Below are positions 9,948 to 19,920 of a stretch of 64,000 nt of DNA, piece after piece. The notes beneath the pieces were generated by a model. It searched no databases, was not told the DNA's origin, and worked only from the letters and a program-made list of their open reading frames with translations. The position numbers were made by a program, and so were the translations under genes. Source of the DNA: Methylobacter psychrophilus (GTDB taxonomy: Bacteria > Pseudomonadota > Gammaproteobacteria > Methylococcales > Methylomonadaceae); contig NZ_JAOEGU010000015.1 of assembly GCF_025583945.1 (NCBI RefSeq), positions 1 to 64,000 of the forward strand, in the 5' to 3' direction. Each line of letters opens with the position of its first letter. Position 1 is the stretch's first letter.

Positions 9948-9956
9948 GGATTTCTT

Positions 9957-12365
9957 ATGCATATCAAGGATATAAAAAACAGATTGCTCGGGTTATCAAT
10001 GGATACGGAAGAGTCAAATCAGGAGATAAAGCAGGAGACTCCGTTGTCATCCCCGCCTATTCCTGATGATGCCCTGATTATTGTACCCATGCGAGGTACC
10101 GTACTTTTTCCGCAAAACGTCTCTCCCCTGGTGATAGGTCGCATACGCTCTATTGCAGCGGTGCAGCAGGCAGTACGTTCCGAGAAACCGATCGGTCTAA
10201 TCATGCAACTGCGTGACCAGGATGAAGAACCTGAAGCCGATGATCTCCATACAGTTGGTACTGTGGCGGAAATTTTGCGCTACCTGACGGCTCCTGATAA
10301 CTCCCATCATGTCGTTTGTCAGGGTGTACAGCGCTTTCGGGTAAAGGACTTTTTGCCGGGCTACCCATTTCTTGTCGCCCGTATCGAGCTTTATGAAGAG
10401 CAGGAAATAAGCTCCAAGGATGTGGAAGCGCGAGTCATAACACTCAAACAAAAAGCACTGGAAGTACTGGCGCAAACGCAACAAGCACCTAATGAACTGA
10501 TAGGGGCTATTCAATCCATTACCTCACCGACAGTATTGGCCGATCTGATTGCCAGTTACCTGATTTTAAAACCTGAAGAGAAACAAGAAATACTGGTTCT
10601 GTTTACAATACAGGAACGTATTGACAAGCTTCTGGAGCTGCTTAATTATCGACTTGAAGTATTAAAACTTTCCAACAAAATTAGCGAGAAAACCCAGGAA
10701 ACCATGGGTCAGCAGCAACGTGAATTCGTGTTGCGCGAGCAAATGAAGGCTATCCAAAAGGAATTGGGTGAAGGAGAAGGACATACTGCCGAAATTGAAG
10801 AAATCAGTAACGCCATTAGTGCAGCCAAGATGCCTGAAGAGGTAGAAAAACAAGCACGCAAGGAACTCGGTCGCTTACAGCACATGCCGGATGCCAGTGG
10901 TGAATACTCGATGATTCGCACTTATCTTGATTGGCTGACAGAACTGCCTTGGTCGGTCGCGAGTACAGGCGTTATTGATATAGCAAAAGCCAGGGAAATC
11001 CTTAATGAAGATCACTTCGGCCTGGATAAAATAAAGCAGCGAATACTCGAATTTTTGGCGGTGCGCAAACTGAATCCGAATGGCAAAAGTCCTATTTTAT
11101 GCTTTGTCGGGCCACCTGGAGTCGGCAAGACTTCTTTGGGACGCAGTATAGCCCGTGCCACCGGCCGTGAATTTATCCGTACCAGTCTGGGCGGCACGCA
11201 TGACGAAGCTGAAATCCGTGGACACCGGCGCACTTATATTGGCGCGCTGCCGGGCAATATTATTCAATCCATTCGGAAGGCTGGCACCAATAATCCGGTA
11301 TTTATGCTCGATGAAATGGATAAACTCGGGTCAGGATTTCAGGGCGATCCCTCTTCAGCCTTGCTGGAAGTATTGGACCCGGAGCAGAACTCAAGCTTTC
11401 GCGATAATTATCTTTCCGTGCCATTTGATCTAAGTCATGTCATGTTCATTGGCACGGCCAATGTACTGGACAGTGTGCCAATACCGCTGCGCGATAGAAT
11501 GGAAGTCATTGAATTATCCGGTTATACCCTGGATGAAAAAGCACAGATAGCAAGGCGTTACCTGGTCAGCCGGCAATTGGAAACAAACGGTCTCACCGCA
11601 GAACAATGTTCCATCACCGACCAGGCCATAGAAACCATTATTCAGGACTATACCCGCGAAGCCGGGTGCAGAAACCTGGAACGTGAAATCGGCTCGGTAT
11701 TTCGCCGTGTAGCCATGCGTATTGCTGAAGGTATTATCGTTAATGAGCAAATCGACAGCGAACAACTTCCCGATATTTTGGGACCAAAAAAATTTGAAAG
11801 GGACGTCGCTATGCGAACCAGCGTTCCGGGCGTTGCAACAGGACTGGCATGGACGCCGGTTGGCGGCGACATTCTGTTCATTGAAGCCGCCCGTGTGCCC
11901 GGAAACGGCAAACTTATTCTTACCGGACAATTGGGCGATGTCATGAAAGAAAGTGCCCAGGCTGCATTAAGTCTGGTTAAGTCACGCGCCCATGAGCTGG
12001 GCTTATCCCAGGAAATATTTGAAAAAAATGACATTCATGTTCATGTACCGGCAGGTGCAATTCCTAAAGATGGCCCCAGCGCCGGTGTCGCCATGTTTAC
12101 TGCCCTTTATTCCGCGTTTTCTGAACGGATTGTACAAAACGATATTGCCATGACCGGCGAAATCAGTTTACGTGGACTGGTATTACCGGTCGGCGGCATT
12201 AAAGAAAAAGTCATTGCAGCTGCCAGGGCAGGGATAAAAACAGTCATGCTTCCGGCGCGTAACCAAAGAGACTTTGAAGAAATACCTGAAGCGGTAAGAA
12301 ATCAACTACAGTTTATCTGGCTGGAAAAGGTTGATGATGCACTTAAAATTGCCATGGAAAAGTGA
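9957..12365 (+). CDS. lon: ATP-dependent Lon protease
   Basis: An 802-residue LonA-type protease. The N-terminal substrate-binding domain starts DDALIIVPMRGTVLFPQNV and a coiled-coil linker follows. The AAA+ module has Walker A GPPGVGKT (about 384-391) and Walker B VFMLDEMDK. The protease domain has the Ser-Lys dyad: Ser in PKDGPSAGV (about 706) and Lys in GGIKEKVIAAARAG (about 749). The ribosome site AAGGA is 7 bases before the ATG. It probably degrades damaged proteins together with the adjacent Hsp20. The hsp20 linkage differs from the clpX-lon-hupB context of housekeeping Lon, so this may be a second copy (inference). Its stop directly abuts the convergent tgpA stop, with no spacer. Confidence 0.95.
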   Translation: MHIKDIKNRLLGLSMDTEESNQEIKQETPLSSPPIPDDALIIVPMRGTVLFPQNVSPLVIGRIRSIAAVQQAVRSEKPIGLIMQLRDQDEEPEADDLHTVGTVAEILRYLTAPDNSHHVVCQGVQRFRVKDFLPGYPFLVARIELYEEQEISSKDVEARVITLKQKALEVLAQTQQAPNELIGAIQSITSPTVLADLIASYLILKPEEKQEILVLFTIQERIDKLLELLNYRLEVLKLSNKISEKTQETMGQQQREFVLREQMKAIQKELGEGEGHTAEIEEISNAISAAKMPEEVEKQARKELGRLQHMPDASGEYSMIRTYLDWLTELPWSVASTGVIDIAKAREILNEDHFGLDKIKQRILEFLAVRKLNPNGKSPILCFVGPPGVGKTSLGRSIARATGREFIRTSLGGTHDEAEIRGHRRTYIGALPGNIIQSIRKAGTNNPVFMLDEMDKLGSGFQGDPSSALLEVLDPEQNSSFRDNYLSVPFDLSHVMFIGTANVLDSVPIPLRDRMEVIELSGYTLDEKAQIARRYLVSRQLETNGLTAEQCSITDQAIETIIQDYTREAGCRNLEREIGSVFRRVAMRIAEGIIVNEQIDSEQLPDILGPKKFERDVAMRTSVPGVATGLAWTPVGGDILFIEAARVPGNGKLILTGQLGDVMKESAQAALSLVKSRAHELGLSQEIFEKNDIHVHVPAGAIPKDGPSAGVAMFTALYSAFSERIVQNDIAMTGEISLRGLVLPVGGIKEKVIAAARAGIKTVMLPARNQRDFEEIPEAVRNQLQFIWLEKVDDALKIAMEK

Positions 12366-14318
12366 TTAAATTTTAAAGCTTTTAACCCGTTTTTTGAATA
12401 ACTTAAAATCATCGGGGGTTGAGTTTTTACCGTAATGTAGCTTGATAAAAAGATCAGTAATCTGATCAATCGACGTTGCTTTTTCAGGCAACTTTATTTT
12501 AACTCTCCCGGCAAAATCTTTAGCCCCTTCACATGGGCCTCTGAGTAAGCCACGTTTGGCAATTTTCTGACAAAATCGATTATAAAGCCGCACTACCGGA
12601 TCAATGGCTTGTTGTTTTTGATATAACAACAACCAACTTAGCAGGGCAGTTATTAAACCTATGCTTCCAACCATCCAGTAAAGCATGGCTTTGATGTCAG
12701 TAATGCCTAAGGATGACAAGAATCCGGATTGGTTTTTATTATCGTAATTAATAACCCAACGTTGCCAGTGATAGTCAATATTACTCCACAGTTGACGACT
12801 CTGTTTTAGCCAGTTAAAAGCCGCTTGCGCAGCATCGGCCGGCATATAGTTAATGATTCCACCAGGCATAAGCTGGTCTATATTAATATTTCGCTCAATT
12901 CTTTCCGGTGCAATGGCTGCGGTGGGATCGAATCGAACCCAGCCTTTATTTTCCAGCCAGACTTCTGCCCAGGCATGCGCATCAGCTTGACGTATTTCCA
13001 AAAAATTACCGACTTTATTAAGCTCCCCACCCTGATAACCGGTAACCACGCGGGCAGGAATATTGGCAACCCGTAGCAAATAAACAAAAGCGGCGGCGTA
13101 ATGGCTGCAAAACCCGTAACGGGTTTCAAACAAGAAGGTTTCAAGCGGATTTTCTTCCATCAAGGGCGGCGTCAAGGTGTAATGAAAATCCTCCTTTCTG
13201 AAATGGTTTAACAACTCGTTAATAAAATAATCGGACGTACTATCAAATCCGTGTAATTGTTTAACCAGCTGTTTAATTTTGTCAGATGGATCGCCCGGGA
13301 GTTGCATAGCGTCTTTATATTCGATACGCGTAATAGCCCCGGTGTTGTAGCCAGGATAAGAAGTGATTTTATATTCAGTACGTTTATCGGGATTTTCCAA
13401 GGTAACCAACTGATAGTTGGCATTTTGGCTTAACGGCAAAGCATAGTCTGCCGGCATTTCCAGTGCAAAAACCCAATTTTTATCTTGCGGCTCCATTAAC
13501 AGAGTGTATTGATAGGGCAACCCGGTAAAAACAGGCTTATCTAAAATCGGCCTGAAACGCAGATCTTTTACCTGAGTCCACTTTTTGCCATCGGTATATG
13601 ACAAAACCGGCCCTCGCCAATAACGTTGCGGTGGCGGTGGCAGTGCTCCCGTAAACTTAACCCTGAAAACCAGTTCATCCGACATACCCAAATCGCTGAT
13701 AGAGCCAGGTTCCATGCTATCGCTCAAACCGGCTTTAGCTTGATGTTTTTCGTTAAACAGCATCCATTTTGGCGCCTCCACCCGAGGAAACAGTATAAAC
13801 AAAATCACTGCCATGGGGATGGCCTGAACGAGAATAATACCGGCTGTTTTTAATGCTGTAAATGGCTGTAGCTTAGTGCTGTTGAGACAAACCAAGGTCG
13901 CCAACAATATACTGCAAACAAATAAAATATAAGCGGCCATCAACAAACTTTGCTCATAAAGAAACTGTGAAGCGGCAACGATAAAAGCCAGATAGGTAAT
14001 TAAATAAAGATCACGTTCTGACTTAATCTCCAATAACTTCAATGCCAGGGCAGTAACAAACAAGCGGGTTCCGGCATCTCGTCCAAAAACGCCATGATAT
14101 TGACTATACAGCAGAGCCAGTCCGCAGACTGTCAGCAAAAAAATGACCGGTTTATTGGGTAGCCAGTTTTGTTTCCAGATACCGATAAAACGCCAACTTA
14201 ACAATAGATAAAAAAAAGCGAAAACGGCTTTTGGAATATGGTTAATATGCGGAAAAGCTATCAGCCCAATGGATGCTAATAAAAAGATTAAAATGCTTTT
14301 ATTTTGGACACTATTCAT
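12366..14318 (-). CDS. tgpA: TgpA-type transglutaminase-like membrane protein
   Basis: A 650-residue protein with several N-terminal membrane helices, a periplasmic DUF3488/transglutaminase-core domain and one further helix (about 545-565) before a DUF4129-like tail. The triad is intact: Cys404 in YGFCSHYAAAF, His448 in ADAHAWAEVW and Asp464 in VRFDP. Pseudomonas TgpA is essential and acts at the periplasmic side, but its natural substrate is unknown. Start 14318 is chosen because the longer frame would overlap the upstream DUF58 gene by about 50 bases. It is the third gene of a MoxR-DUF58-TgpA module. Confidence 0.9.
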   Translation of the reverse strand: MNSVQNKSILIFLLASIGLIAFPHINHIPKAVFAFFYLLLSWRFIGIWKQNWLPNKPVIFLLTVCGLALLYSQYHGVFGRDAGTRLFVTALALKLLEIKSERDLYLITYLAFIVAASQFLYEQSLLMAAYILFVCSILLATLVCLNSTKLQPFTALKTAGIILVQAIPMAVILFILFPRVEAPKWMLFNEKHQAKAGLSDSMEPGSISDLGMSDELVFRVKFTGALPPPPQRYWRGPVLSYTDGKKWTQVKDLRFRPILDKPVFTGLPYQYTLLMEPQDKNWVFALEMPADYALPLSQNANYQLVTLENPDKRTEYKITSYPGYNTGAITRIEYKDAMQLPGDPSDKIKQLVKQLHGFDSTSDYFINELLNHFRKEDFHYTLTPPLMEENPLETFLFETRYGFCSHYAAAFVYLLRVANIPARVVTGYQGGELNKVGNFLEIRQADAHAWAEVWLENKGWVRFDPTAAIAPERIERNINIDQLMPGGIINYMPADAAQAAFNWLKQSRQLWSNIDYHWQRWVINYDNKNQSGFLSSLGITDIKAMLYWMVGSIGLITALLSWLLLYQKQQAIDPVVRLYNRFCQKIAKRGLLRGPCEGAKDFAGRVKIKLPEKATSIDQITDLFIKLHYGKNSTPDDFKLFKKRVKSFKI

Positions 14319-14322
14319 GCTT

Positions 14323-15267
14323 TTAAAACAGGGCGAGTGCTTCCAGACACTTTCTGGTGTGTGTCGTACCATTATCCGGCGACAGTTTTAATCCGGGCAG
14401 AGAAAACCCATAGGGTATTCCAATACGCTCGGCATCAATTACCCATCGGCATAACTGGCTTAAGCGTTCTTCAGTATTATGTCCGGGGGCATTATCGTAA
14501 TTCAACCAGATTTCCTCTGAACTATCGCTACTATATTGTTTACTGAATAAACCCTGCCCTTTGGCAAAGGCTTTCCAGTGTATGTGTTTAATGGAATCTC
14601 CTGGCTGATAGCCCTTTAAGCCATAAAAATCATCTGTCCCCTTCTGGCTAAAGCCTTTCTGAATATTGGTTGAAGGCATTTCTGGAAAGGGCCGTTCTTG
14701 TAACGATGGTTTTGGATAAACCAGAGCTTTAAGATTAAAGCGTATCGGCGACCAGACCCGAAATAAACCGAATGGATAGGTACTGGAAAGGGTTACTGTT
14801 CCGGCTGTGTGCCAGCCTCTTTTTTGCGTTAAAGAATACAAAGTAACGCAGGTCTTACTTTGCGGCTTAATGGTAAGGCTTTCGGGTTGTTCCAGTTTAA
14901 TCTGTAAATTAAAACGCTCCACATCAACCGGATTATTTATATAAATAGTAAACCCGGCAGCTTCTCCGGCAAAAACCGGCTTGCTCTGTCCTTTTTGTAA
15001 AACCAGACCCGCCAGCGCTTTATAACTATGCAAAATGGTAATAAAAAAAATACTGGCCAATAAAAAAGTCAGTAGATAGACCAGGTTATTGTTATAAACA
15101 AAGGCCATCAATAATAGAAAAGCCGTCAGTATGGCAAAGTTAAGTCCCCGATAAGTGGGTAAAATAAAGATACGCCTATGCGTTAATTTTACCGGCTCAT
15201 CAACGGCTTTCTCGCCACTAAAAAACCGGCTCAGCTGAAAGCGTTCTTTTAAAGATAACCTATTCAA
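14323..15267 (-). CDS. DUF58 domain protein
   Basis: A 314-residue protein with two hydrophobic segments near residues 38-75 and a C-terminal DUF58 (vWA-like) domain. The domain shows the hallmark G-D-S-I-K-H-I-H-W-K-A-F-A-K pattern. DUF58 proteins are partners of MoxR AAA+ chaperones and probably help assemble envelope complexes. It overlaps the upstream moxR by 4 bases (ATGA) and lies 4 bases before the chosen tgpA start. Confidence 0.9.
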   Translation of the reverse strand: MNRLSLKERFQLSRFFSGEKAVDEPVKLTHRRIFILPTYRGLNFAILTAFLLLMAFVYNNNLVYLLTFLLASIFFITILHSYKALAGLVLQKGQSKPVFAGEAAGFTIYINNPVDVERFNLQIKLEQPESLTIKPQSKTCVTLYSLTQKRGWHTAGTVTLSSTYPFGLFRVWSPIRFNLKALVYPKPSLQERPFPEMPSTNIQKGFSQKGTDDFYGLKGYQPGDSIKHIHWKAFAKGQGLFSKQYSSDSSEEIWLNYDNAPGHNTEERLSQLCRWVIDAERIGIPYGFSLPGLKLSPDNGTTHTRKCLEALALF

Positions 15268-16169
15268 TGGACAGCTACTTTGGCTAAAATGGGTGCCACT
15301 ATAGCCGCTGAATCATTGTTGCCTGATCGTAAGCGATGGCCGGCTACGGCCGCCAATACGGCTTGTATATCTTCAGGAATGACAGCATCGCGCTGCTCCA
15401 TAAATGCCCAGGCTTTAGCGGCGTTAAGCAATGCCAAGCCCGCCCTGGGTGAAAGCCCGCAATGATATTCTGATGATTCCCGCGTAAAGCTAATGATGGC
15501 CTGGCAATAATCCAGTACGGCGTTGGAGACATAAATATCGGTAACGGCATCCTGCATGTTAATTAGCCGCTCCGGTGTCAGCATGACTGGCAGCGATTCA
15601 ATCAAACTATGCCGGCTTTGACCTTTAAGTAACAGTCTTTCTGCATCATGATCAGGATAACCCAATTCAATACGCATTAAAAATCGGTCCAGTTGCGACT
15701 CTGGCAAAGGGAATGTGCCTATTTGATAGGAGGGATTTTGGGTGGCAATGACAAAAAAAGGACTAGGCAAAGGATAGGTCTTTCCATCAACAGTAATATT
15801 TTGCTCTTCCATTGCCTCCAGCAAGGCACTTTGTGCTTTAGGTGTAGCGCGATTAATTTCATCAGCCAAAACCATTTGATTAAATAGTGGTCCGGGGTGG
15901 AATTTAAAAGTAAGATTTTTGGCATCAAATACTGAAGCCCCTATAATGTCGGCAGGCAAAATATCACTGGTAAATTGAATCCGCTGACAGTTTAAACCCA
16001 GCAATTTTGCCAAGGTATTTGCCAAGGTTGTTTTTCCTACGCCGGGAATATCTTCTATCAGTAAATGACCGCGTGCAATCAGGCAACATAATGCCAGACG
16101 AATTTTATGCGCTTTACCAAGAATGACCTGATTAGCCGCATCCAATAGATGATGAGTGTCATTTTGCAT
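15264..16169 (-). CDS. MoxR family AAA+ ATPase
   Basis: A 301-residue MoxR-type ATPase. Walker A is in EDIPGVGKTTLANTLAK (GVGKT at 43-47). Walker B is VLADEINRATPKAQSALLEAMEE, and the sensor region reads FFVIATQNP. MoxR proteins act as chaperones for DUF58/vWA partners. First gene of the module; its ATG lies 133 bases from the divergent DksA-type gene, so the two share a promoter region. Confidence 0.95.
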   Translation of the reverse strand: MQNDTHHLLDAANQVILGKAHKIRLALCCLIARGHLLIEDIPGVGKTTLANTLAKLLGLNCQRIQFTSDILPADIIGASVFDAKNLTFKFHPGPLFNQMVLADEINRATPKAQSALLEAMEEQNITVDGKTYPLPSPFFVIATQNPSYQIGTFPLPESQLDRFLMRIELGYPDHDAERLLLKGQSRHSLIESLPVMLTPERLINMQDAVTDIYVSNAVLDYCQAIISFTRESSEYHCGLSPRAGLALLNAAKAWAFMEQRDAVIPEDIQAVLAAVAGHRLRSGNNDSAAIVAPILAKVAVH

Positions 16170-16301
16170 AAGTGATGATAGGATACCGAAAGTTATTGTA
16201 ATTCAACTTTAGTTAAGGCGGTTTACTACTTTGTAATATCGCCTAAAAGCAGAATGTAAAACTTAAGAGTGCCTCCATTTTAAAAAAAGAGCAATAGTCT
16301 A

Positions 16302-16640
16302 ATGAAAGAATATGACGAAATTCGTAGCCATTTAATTGCCATGCTGGAAGAACTAAATCTTCGGCTCACCAGCATCACTAATGATATCAAGCATTCCGAC
16401 ACACCTTTAGAAAAGGACTTTGCGGAACAGGCAACACAAAATGAAAACAATGAAGTAGTGGATTACCTCGGTAATTCAGCCAGAACTGAAATAGAAATGA
16501 TTAAACAGGCTATTGCGAAAATAGACAACGGCCACTACGGTATCTGTCAAGTTTGCGATAAGCCCATTAATAAGGAGCGTTTAAAAGTAATGCCTTATTC
16601 TACTCTATGTATTAAATGTGCCAGTAAAAAGGGGCATTAA
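16302..16640 (+). CDS. DksA/TraR family zinc-finger protein
   Basis: A 112-residue protein with an N-terminal coiled coil and a C-terminal C4 zinc finger (Cys82, Cys85, Cys103, Cys106 in CQVCDKPINKERL...CIKC). It lacks the full-length DksA N-terminus and is closer to the short YocK/TraR-like group. The D-x-x-D/A coiled-coil tip needed for DksA-type action on RNA polymerase is not obvious. A regulatory role in transcription is likely by family. Confidence 0.8.
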   Translation: MKEYDEIRSHLIAMLEELNLRLTSITNDIKHSDTPLEKDFAEQATQNENNEVVDYLGNSARTEIEMIKQAIAKIDNGHYGICQVCDKPINKERLKVMPYSTLCIKCASKKGH

Positions 16641-16725
16641 ACCCCAAAGGCTCAATAAACGTTTAGTTTTAAACGCTGGAGTTTATCAACTCAGTCTGTT
16701 TGTTGTGTTATGCGCCCTTTCATAA

Positions 16726-16792
16726 CCTATAGATTCTCAGATAAATAATTTAGATGCTAACGGATAACATCCCTTTAAGGGATGGTATCCGT
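16726..16792 (-). repeat. dispersed 66-bp palindromic repeat, copy 1
   Basis: Reading the minus strand, this copy matches two others at 22273 and 32082. The shared plan is a stem GGATA.CATCCCTT-AAGGGATG.TATCC, then GTTAGCATC, then AATTATTTATCTGAGAATC. It sits between genes, downstream of the DksA-type gene. The palindromic part could form a hairpin in RNA. See the findings for the family. Confidence 0.8.
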
Positions 16793-16902
16793 ACAAGTTT
16801 GCAGCGATGTGAATTGGAAATTTAATTTCTGAAAGACTATATATTTAAACCACTTTAAGGAATCTCTTAAAATCCCCATTAAGAGAATATGAACAGAAAT
16901 CT

Positions 16903-19050
16903 ATGCTAAAAATATTTTTACGCGGCCTGCTTACTTTACTCTACAAAGTCGAAGTGACAGGCCTTGATAACTACACCAATGCAGGAAAACGGGTTTTGAT
17001 TATCGCTAATCACAGCTCTTTTCTGGATCCCTTATTACTGGGTGTTTTTCTACCCGATGAGATAACTTTTGCAATCAACACCCAAGTTTCGCAGCGCTGG
17101 TGGTTAAAACCTTTCTTGAGGTTATCGCGGGTATTTCCGATGGATCCTACCCATCCGTTGTCCCTAAAGAATTTGATCCATCATCTTGAAAATGACACCA
17201 AAACTGTTATTTTTCCTGAAGGCCGAATCACGGTTACCGGATCATTAATGAAAATTTATGATGGAACAGGTATGGTCGCCGACAAATCCGGAGCCACCAT
17301 TTTACCAATACGCATATCGGGTGCCCAATATACGCATTTTTCAAAGCTCCACAGAATTGTCCCTTTACGTTTATTTCCTAAAATCACGATTCATATTTTA
17401 CCATCCACGCATATTTCTGCTCCCACGAAACTCAGGGGCAGAACCCGCCGCGCTTACTGTGGTCACCTTTTATCCGATATTATGACTAATATGATGTTTG
17501 TCACCAGTCCTTATCGGCAAACCATTTTTACCAGCCTGCTTGATGCTCGTACAATATATGGTGGTAAACACAAAATAGCCGAAGATCTCGATCGAACTCT
17601 ATTGTCTTATAACGATTTAGTCATGCGTAGCATTGCCCTTGGCAAGGCCTTAAAAGATATCACGACACACGGTGAAAATGTAGGGGTTTTTCTACCAAAT
17701 TCGTCTAAAACTCTCATTACTGTGCTTGGCTTACAATTACACAGTCGTATTCCCGCGATGTTGAATTATTCAATGGGTTCAGCCGGTATGCCATCTGCCT
17801 GTCTAACGGCGCAAGTTAAAACAGTATTAACCTCGCGTCGTTTTATTGAACTGGGAAATCTAAAAAAAGAAGCCGACCAGTTAAGCAAACAGTGCGAATT
17901 AGTGTATCTGGAAGATTTGGCCAAAAACATTTCCACACTGGACAAATTTACCGCACTGATAAAAAGTAAAACGACTGATATTTGGTATAAAAATAAAAAT
18001 TACAACCCTGATAGTCCGGCGGTGATTTTGTTCACCTCGGGATCAGAAGGCACCCCAAAAGGTGTCGTGCTTTCCCATGCCAACATTTTGGGTAACCTAA
18101 AGCAATTGGAAGCCTGCATCAGTTTTAATGCCAAAGATATAGTACTCAATTTTTTACCCATGTTTCATTCCTTTGGCTTTACCGTCGGCACTCTGCTACC
18201 GATTATCAGTGGCATGAAAACTTTCTTTTATCCAACTCCCCTGCATTTTAGCGTTATTCCTGAAATTGCTTATGAAATCCATGCCACCATCATGTTTGGC
18301 ACCAATACTTTTTTTGCCGCTTACGCTAAACAAGCTCATGCCTACGATTTTTATAATATGCGCTATGTGGTTGCCGGGGCAGAAAAGCTCCAGGAAAATA
18401 CCCGTCACATCTGGGCCGAAAAATTCGGTATTCGTATTTTGGAGGGTTATGGTGCCAGCGAAACCTCACCGATAATCTCGGTTAATACACCTGTCTATTA
18501 CAAGACAGGGACAGTTGGTCGTTTTATGCCTTTTATGGAACACAAACTGGAGCCGGTTCCAGGAATTAATGATGCCGGACAATTGCATGTTAAAGGTCCT
18601 AATATCATGTTGGGATATCTGTTGGCTGACAATCCGGGCACACTGATTCCACCTGAATCAGTCTATGGCAAAGGCTGGTATGACACGGGAGATATTGTTA
18701 ATGTTGATGATGACGGCTTCATCAGTATTTGCGGGCGCAGTAAACGTTTCGCCAAAATCAGTGGTGAAATGGTGTCATTAACCGCTGTTGAACAGTTGGC
18801 TATTAATGCCTGGCCGGATGCACATCATGCCGCAATCAGTCTGCCGGATGCAAAAAAAGGCGAACAGATTATTTTAGTGACCACTCAAAAGCAGGTAACG
18901 GTTAATGATTTGGCAGCCGCATCGCCGGGGGTTGCCAATATCAGTCTGCCCAGAAAAATTATGATCGTTGATACCATACCCATTATGGCCACAGGTAAAG
19001 TCGATTATCCAGCCGTTATGGCTCTGGCAACAGCCAAGCTGTTAAATTAA
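16903..19050 (+). CDS. aas: Aas-like bifunctional acyltransferase/acyl-ACP synthetase
   Basis: A 715-residue two-domain enzyme close in size to E. coli Aas (719). The N-terminal PlsC-type acyltransferase has NHSSFLD (H37-x4-D42) and FPEGR (about 105-109). The C-terminal AMP-binding domain has the P-loop FTSGSEGTPKG (about 377-387), GYGASETSP and the YDTGD motif. The enzyme re-acylates lysophosphatidylethanolamine at the inner membrane with fatty acids it activates itself. It also lets the cell salvage exogenous fatty acids. Monocistronic in this window. Confidence 0.9.
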   Translation: MLKIFLRGLLTLLYKVEVTGLDNYTNAGKRVLIIANHSSFLDPLLLGVFLPDEITFAINTQVSQRWWLKPFLRLSRVFPMDPTHPLSLKNLIHHLENDTKTVIFPEGRITVTGSLMKIYDGTGMVADKSGATILPIRISGAQYTHFSKLHRIVPLRLFPKITIHILPSTHISAPTKLRGRTRRAYCGHLLSDIMTNMMFVTSPYRQTIFTSLLDARTIYGGKHKIAEDLDRTLLSYNDLVMRSIALGKALKDITTHGENVGVFLPNSSKTLITVLGLQLHSRIPAMLNYSMGSAGMPSACLTAQVKTVLTSRRFIELGNLKKEADQLSKQCELVYLEDLAKNISTLDKFTALIKSKTTDIWYKNKNYNPDSPAVILFTSGSEGTPKGVVLSHANILGNLKQLEACISFNAKDIVLNFLPMFHSFGFTVGTLLPIISGMKTFFYPTPLHFSVIPEIAYEIHATIMFGTNTFFAAYAKQAHAYDFYNMRYVVAGAEKLQENTRHIWAEKFGIRILEGYGASETSPIISVNTPVYYKTGTVGRFMPFMEHKLEPVPGINDAGQLHVKGPNIMLGYLLADNPGTLIPPESVYGKGWYDTGDIVNVDDDGFISICGRSKRFAKISGEMVSLTAVEQLAINAWPDAHHAAISLPDAKKGEQIILVTTQKQVTVNDLAAASPGVANISLPRKIMIVDTIPIMATGKVDYPAVMALATAKLLN

Positions 19051-19339
19051 ATGCTACTAATTTGGCAATCGGTAAAACCATGCCTTTTAGCGTATCTGTC
19101 AGGTGCCGCGAACAATAATAATTTAGGGCATTTCGATATGTAAACCTTACACTCGCCCTTGCATACACCAGAGTGAATGGTATATTAACTCGTTAACCAA
19201 ACTTTTTAGATGGTATCCAAGAATAAAAAGACCAGCAAGACCGGTATATTATTTGCAGGAATCATCTTGGGTTAACCAATAAAAAATTTGGTGTAGACAG
19301 TAAACCTGGCTACTTTTTCACAATAAAAGGAGAATATAA

Positions 19340-19705
19340 ATGTCTGAAACAATGAAAATTGTAATAGCTGTTATTGGAGTTTTTGTCGCCGGCTTTATTA
19401 TGGTTGGTGTTAGCAAAGATGAACCCTCTAATGCGCAAAAAGAAGCCGCTTCATCGATTAGAAATCTCGTTGCAATACAGACAATGGCGAGCGAGAAATG
19501 CCCTTTGATTATTAAAGAAAAAACCGGAGAACAAGTCTATTTTCCCAAAGAAACAAAAAGTGATAAAGAAACCTATGTCACGTTAATCTGGGAAGGTGAA
19601 AACGTTAAAACAGGCGGTTTTAAAAAAGCCAGCTGTACCTTACTGGGCTCTTTGGGTGGAATTTCTGAATTGATTATTGATGATAAAGTTATTATAAAAA
19701 AATAA
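19340..19705 (+). CDS. small membrane-anchored protein of unknown function
   Basis: A 121-residue protein with one N-terminal hydrophobic segment (about 7-24) and a soluble remainder facing the periplasm if the segment is a signal anchor. The start is well supported by AGGAGA 8 bases upstream. Two cysteines (in EKCPL and KASCTLL) could form a disulfide. I do not recognise the family. A good terminator follows, so it is a single-gene transcript. Confidence 0.7.
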   Translation: MSETMKIVIAVIGVFVAGFIMVGVSKDEPSNAQKEAASSIRNLVAIQTMASEKCPLIIKEKTGEQVYFPKETKSDKETYVTLIWEGENVKTGGFKKASCTLLGSLGGISELIIDDKVIIKK

Positions 19706-19726
19706 ATCCAGCGCAATATTCACCCA

Positions 19727-19773
19727 CTGATTAAGCCATGTGAATTTTGCATGGCTTTAATCAGGGACTTTTT
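19727..19773 (+). terminator. intrinsic terminator
   Basis: CTGATTAAGCCATG at 19727-19740 pairs with CATGGCTTTAATCAG at 19750-19764 (one bulged base). GGACTTTTTT follows. It ends the transcript of the small membrane protein gene. Confidence 0.8.
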
Positions 19774-19920
19774 TAACGTATTTTGCCAAACTACTGATGA
19801 TTCATGTTGTGTCACATTTGATACTGCTATTACGCATTATCTACTGGCAACATGAAAGGGACAATCCAAAAAAGGTAAGATCAGAAACCAACATGCTAAA
19901 ACAACAAAGAAGTAAATTTT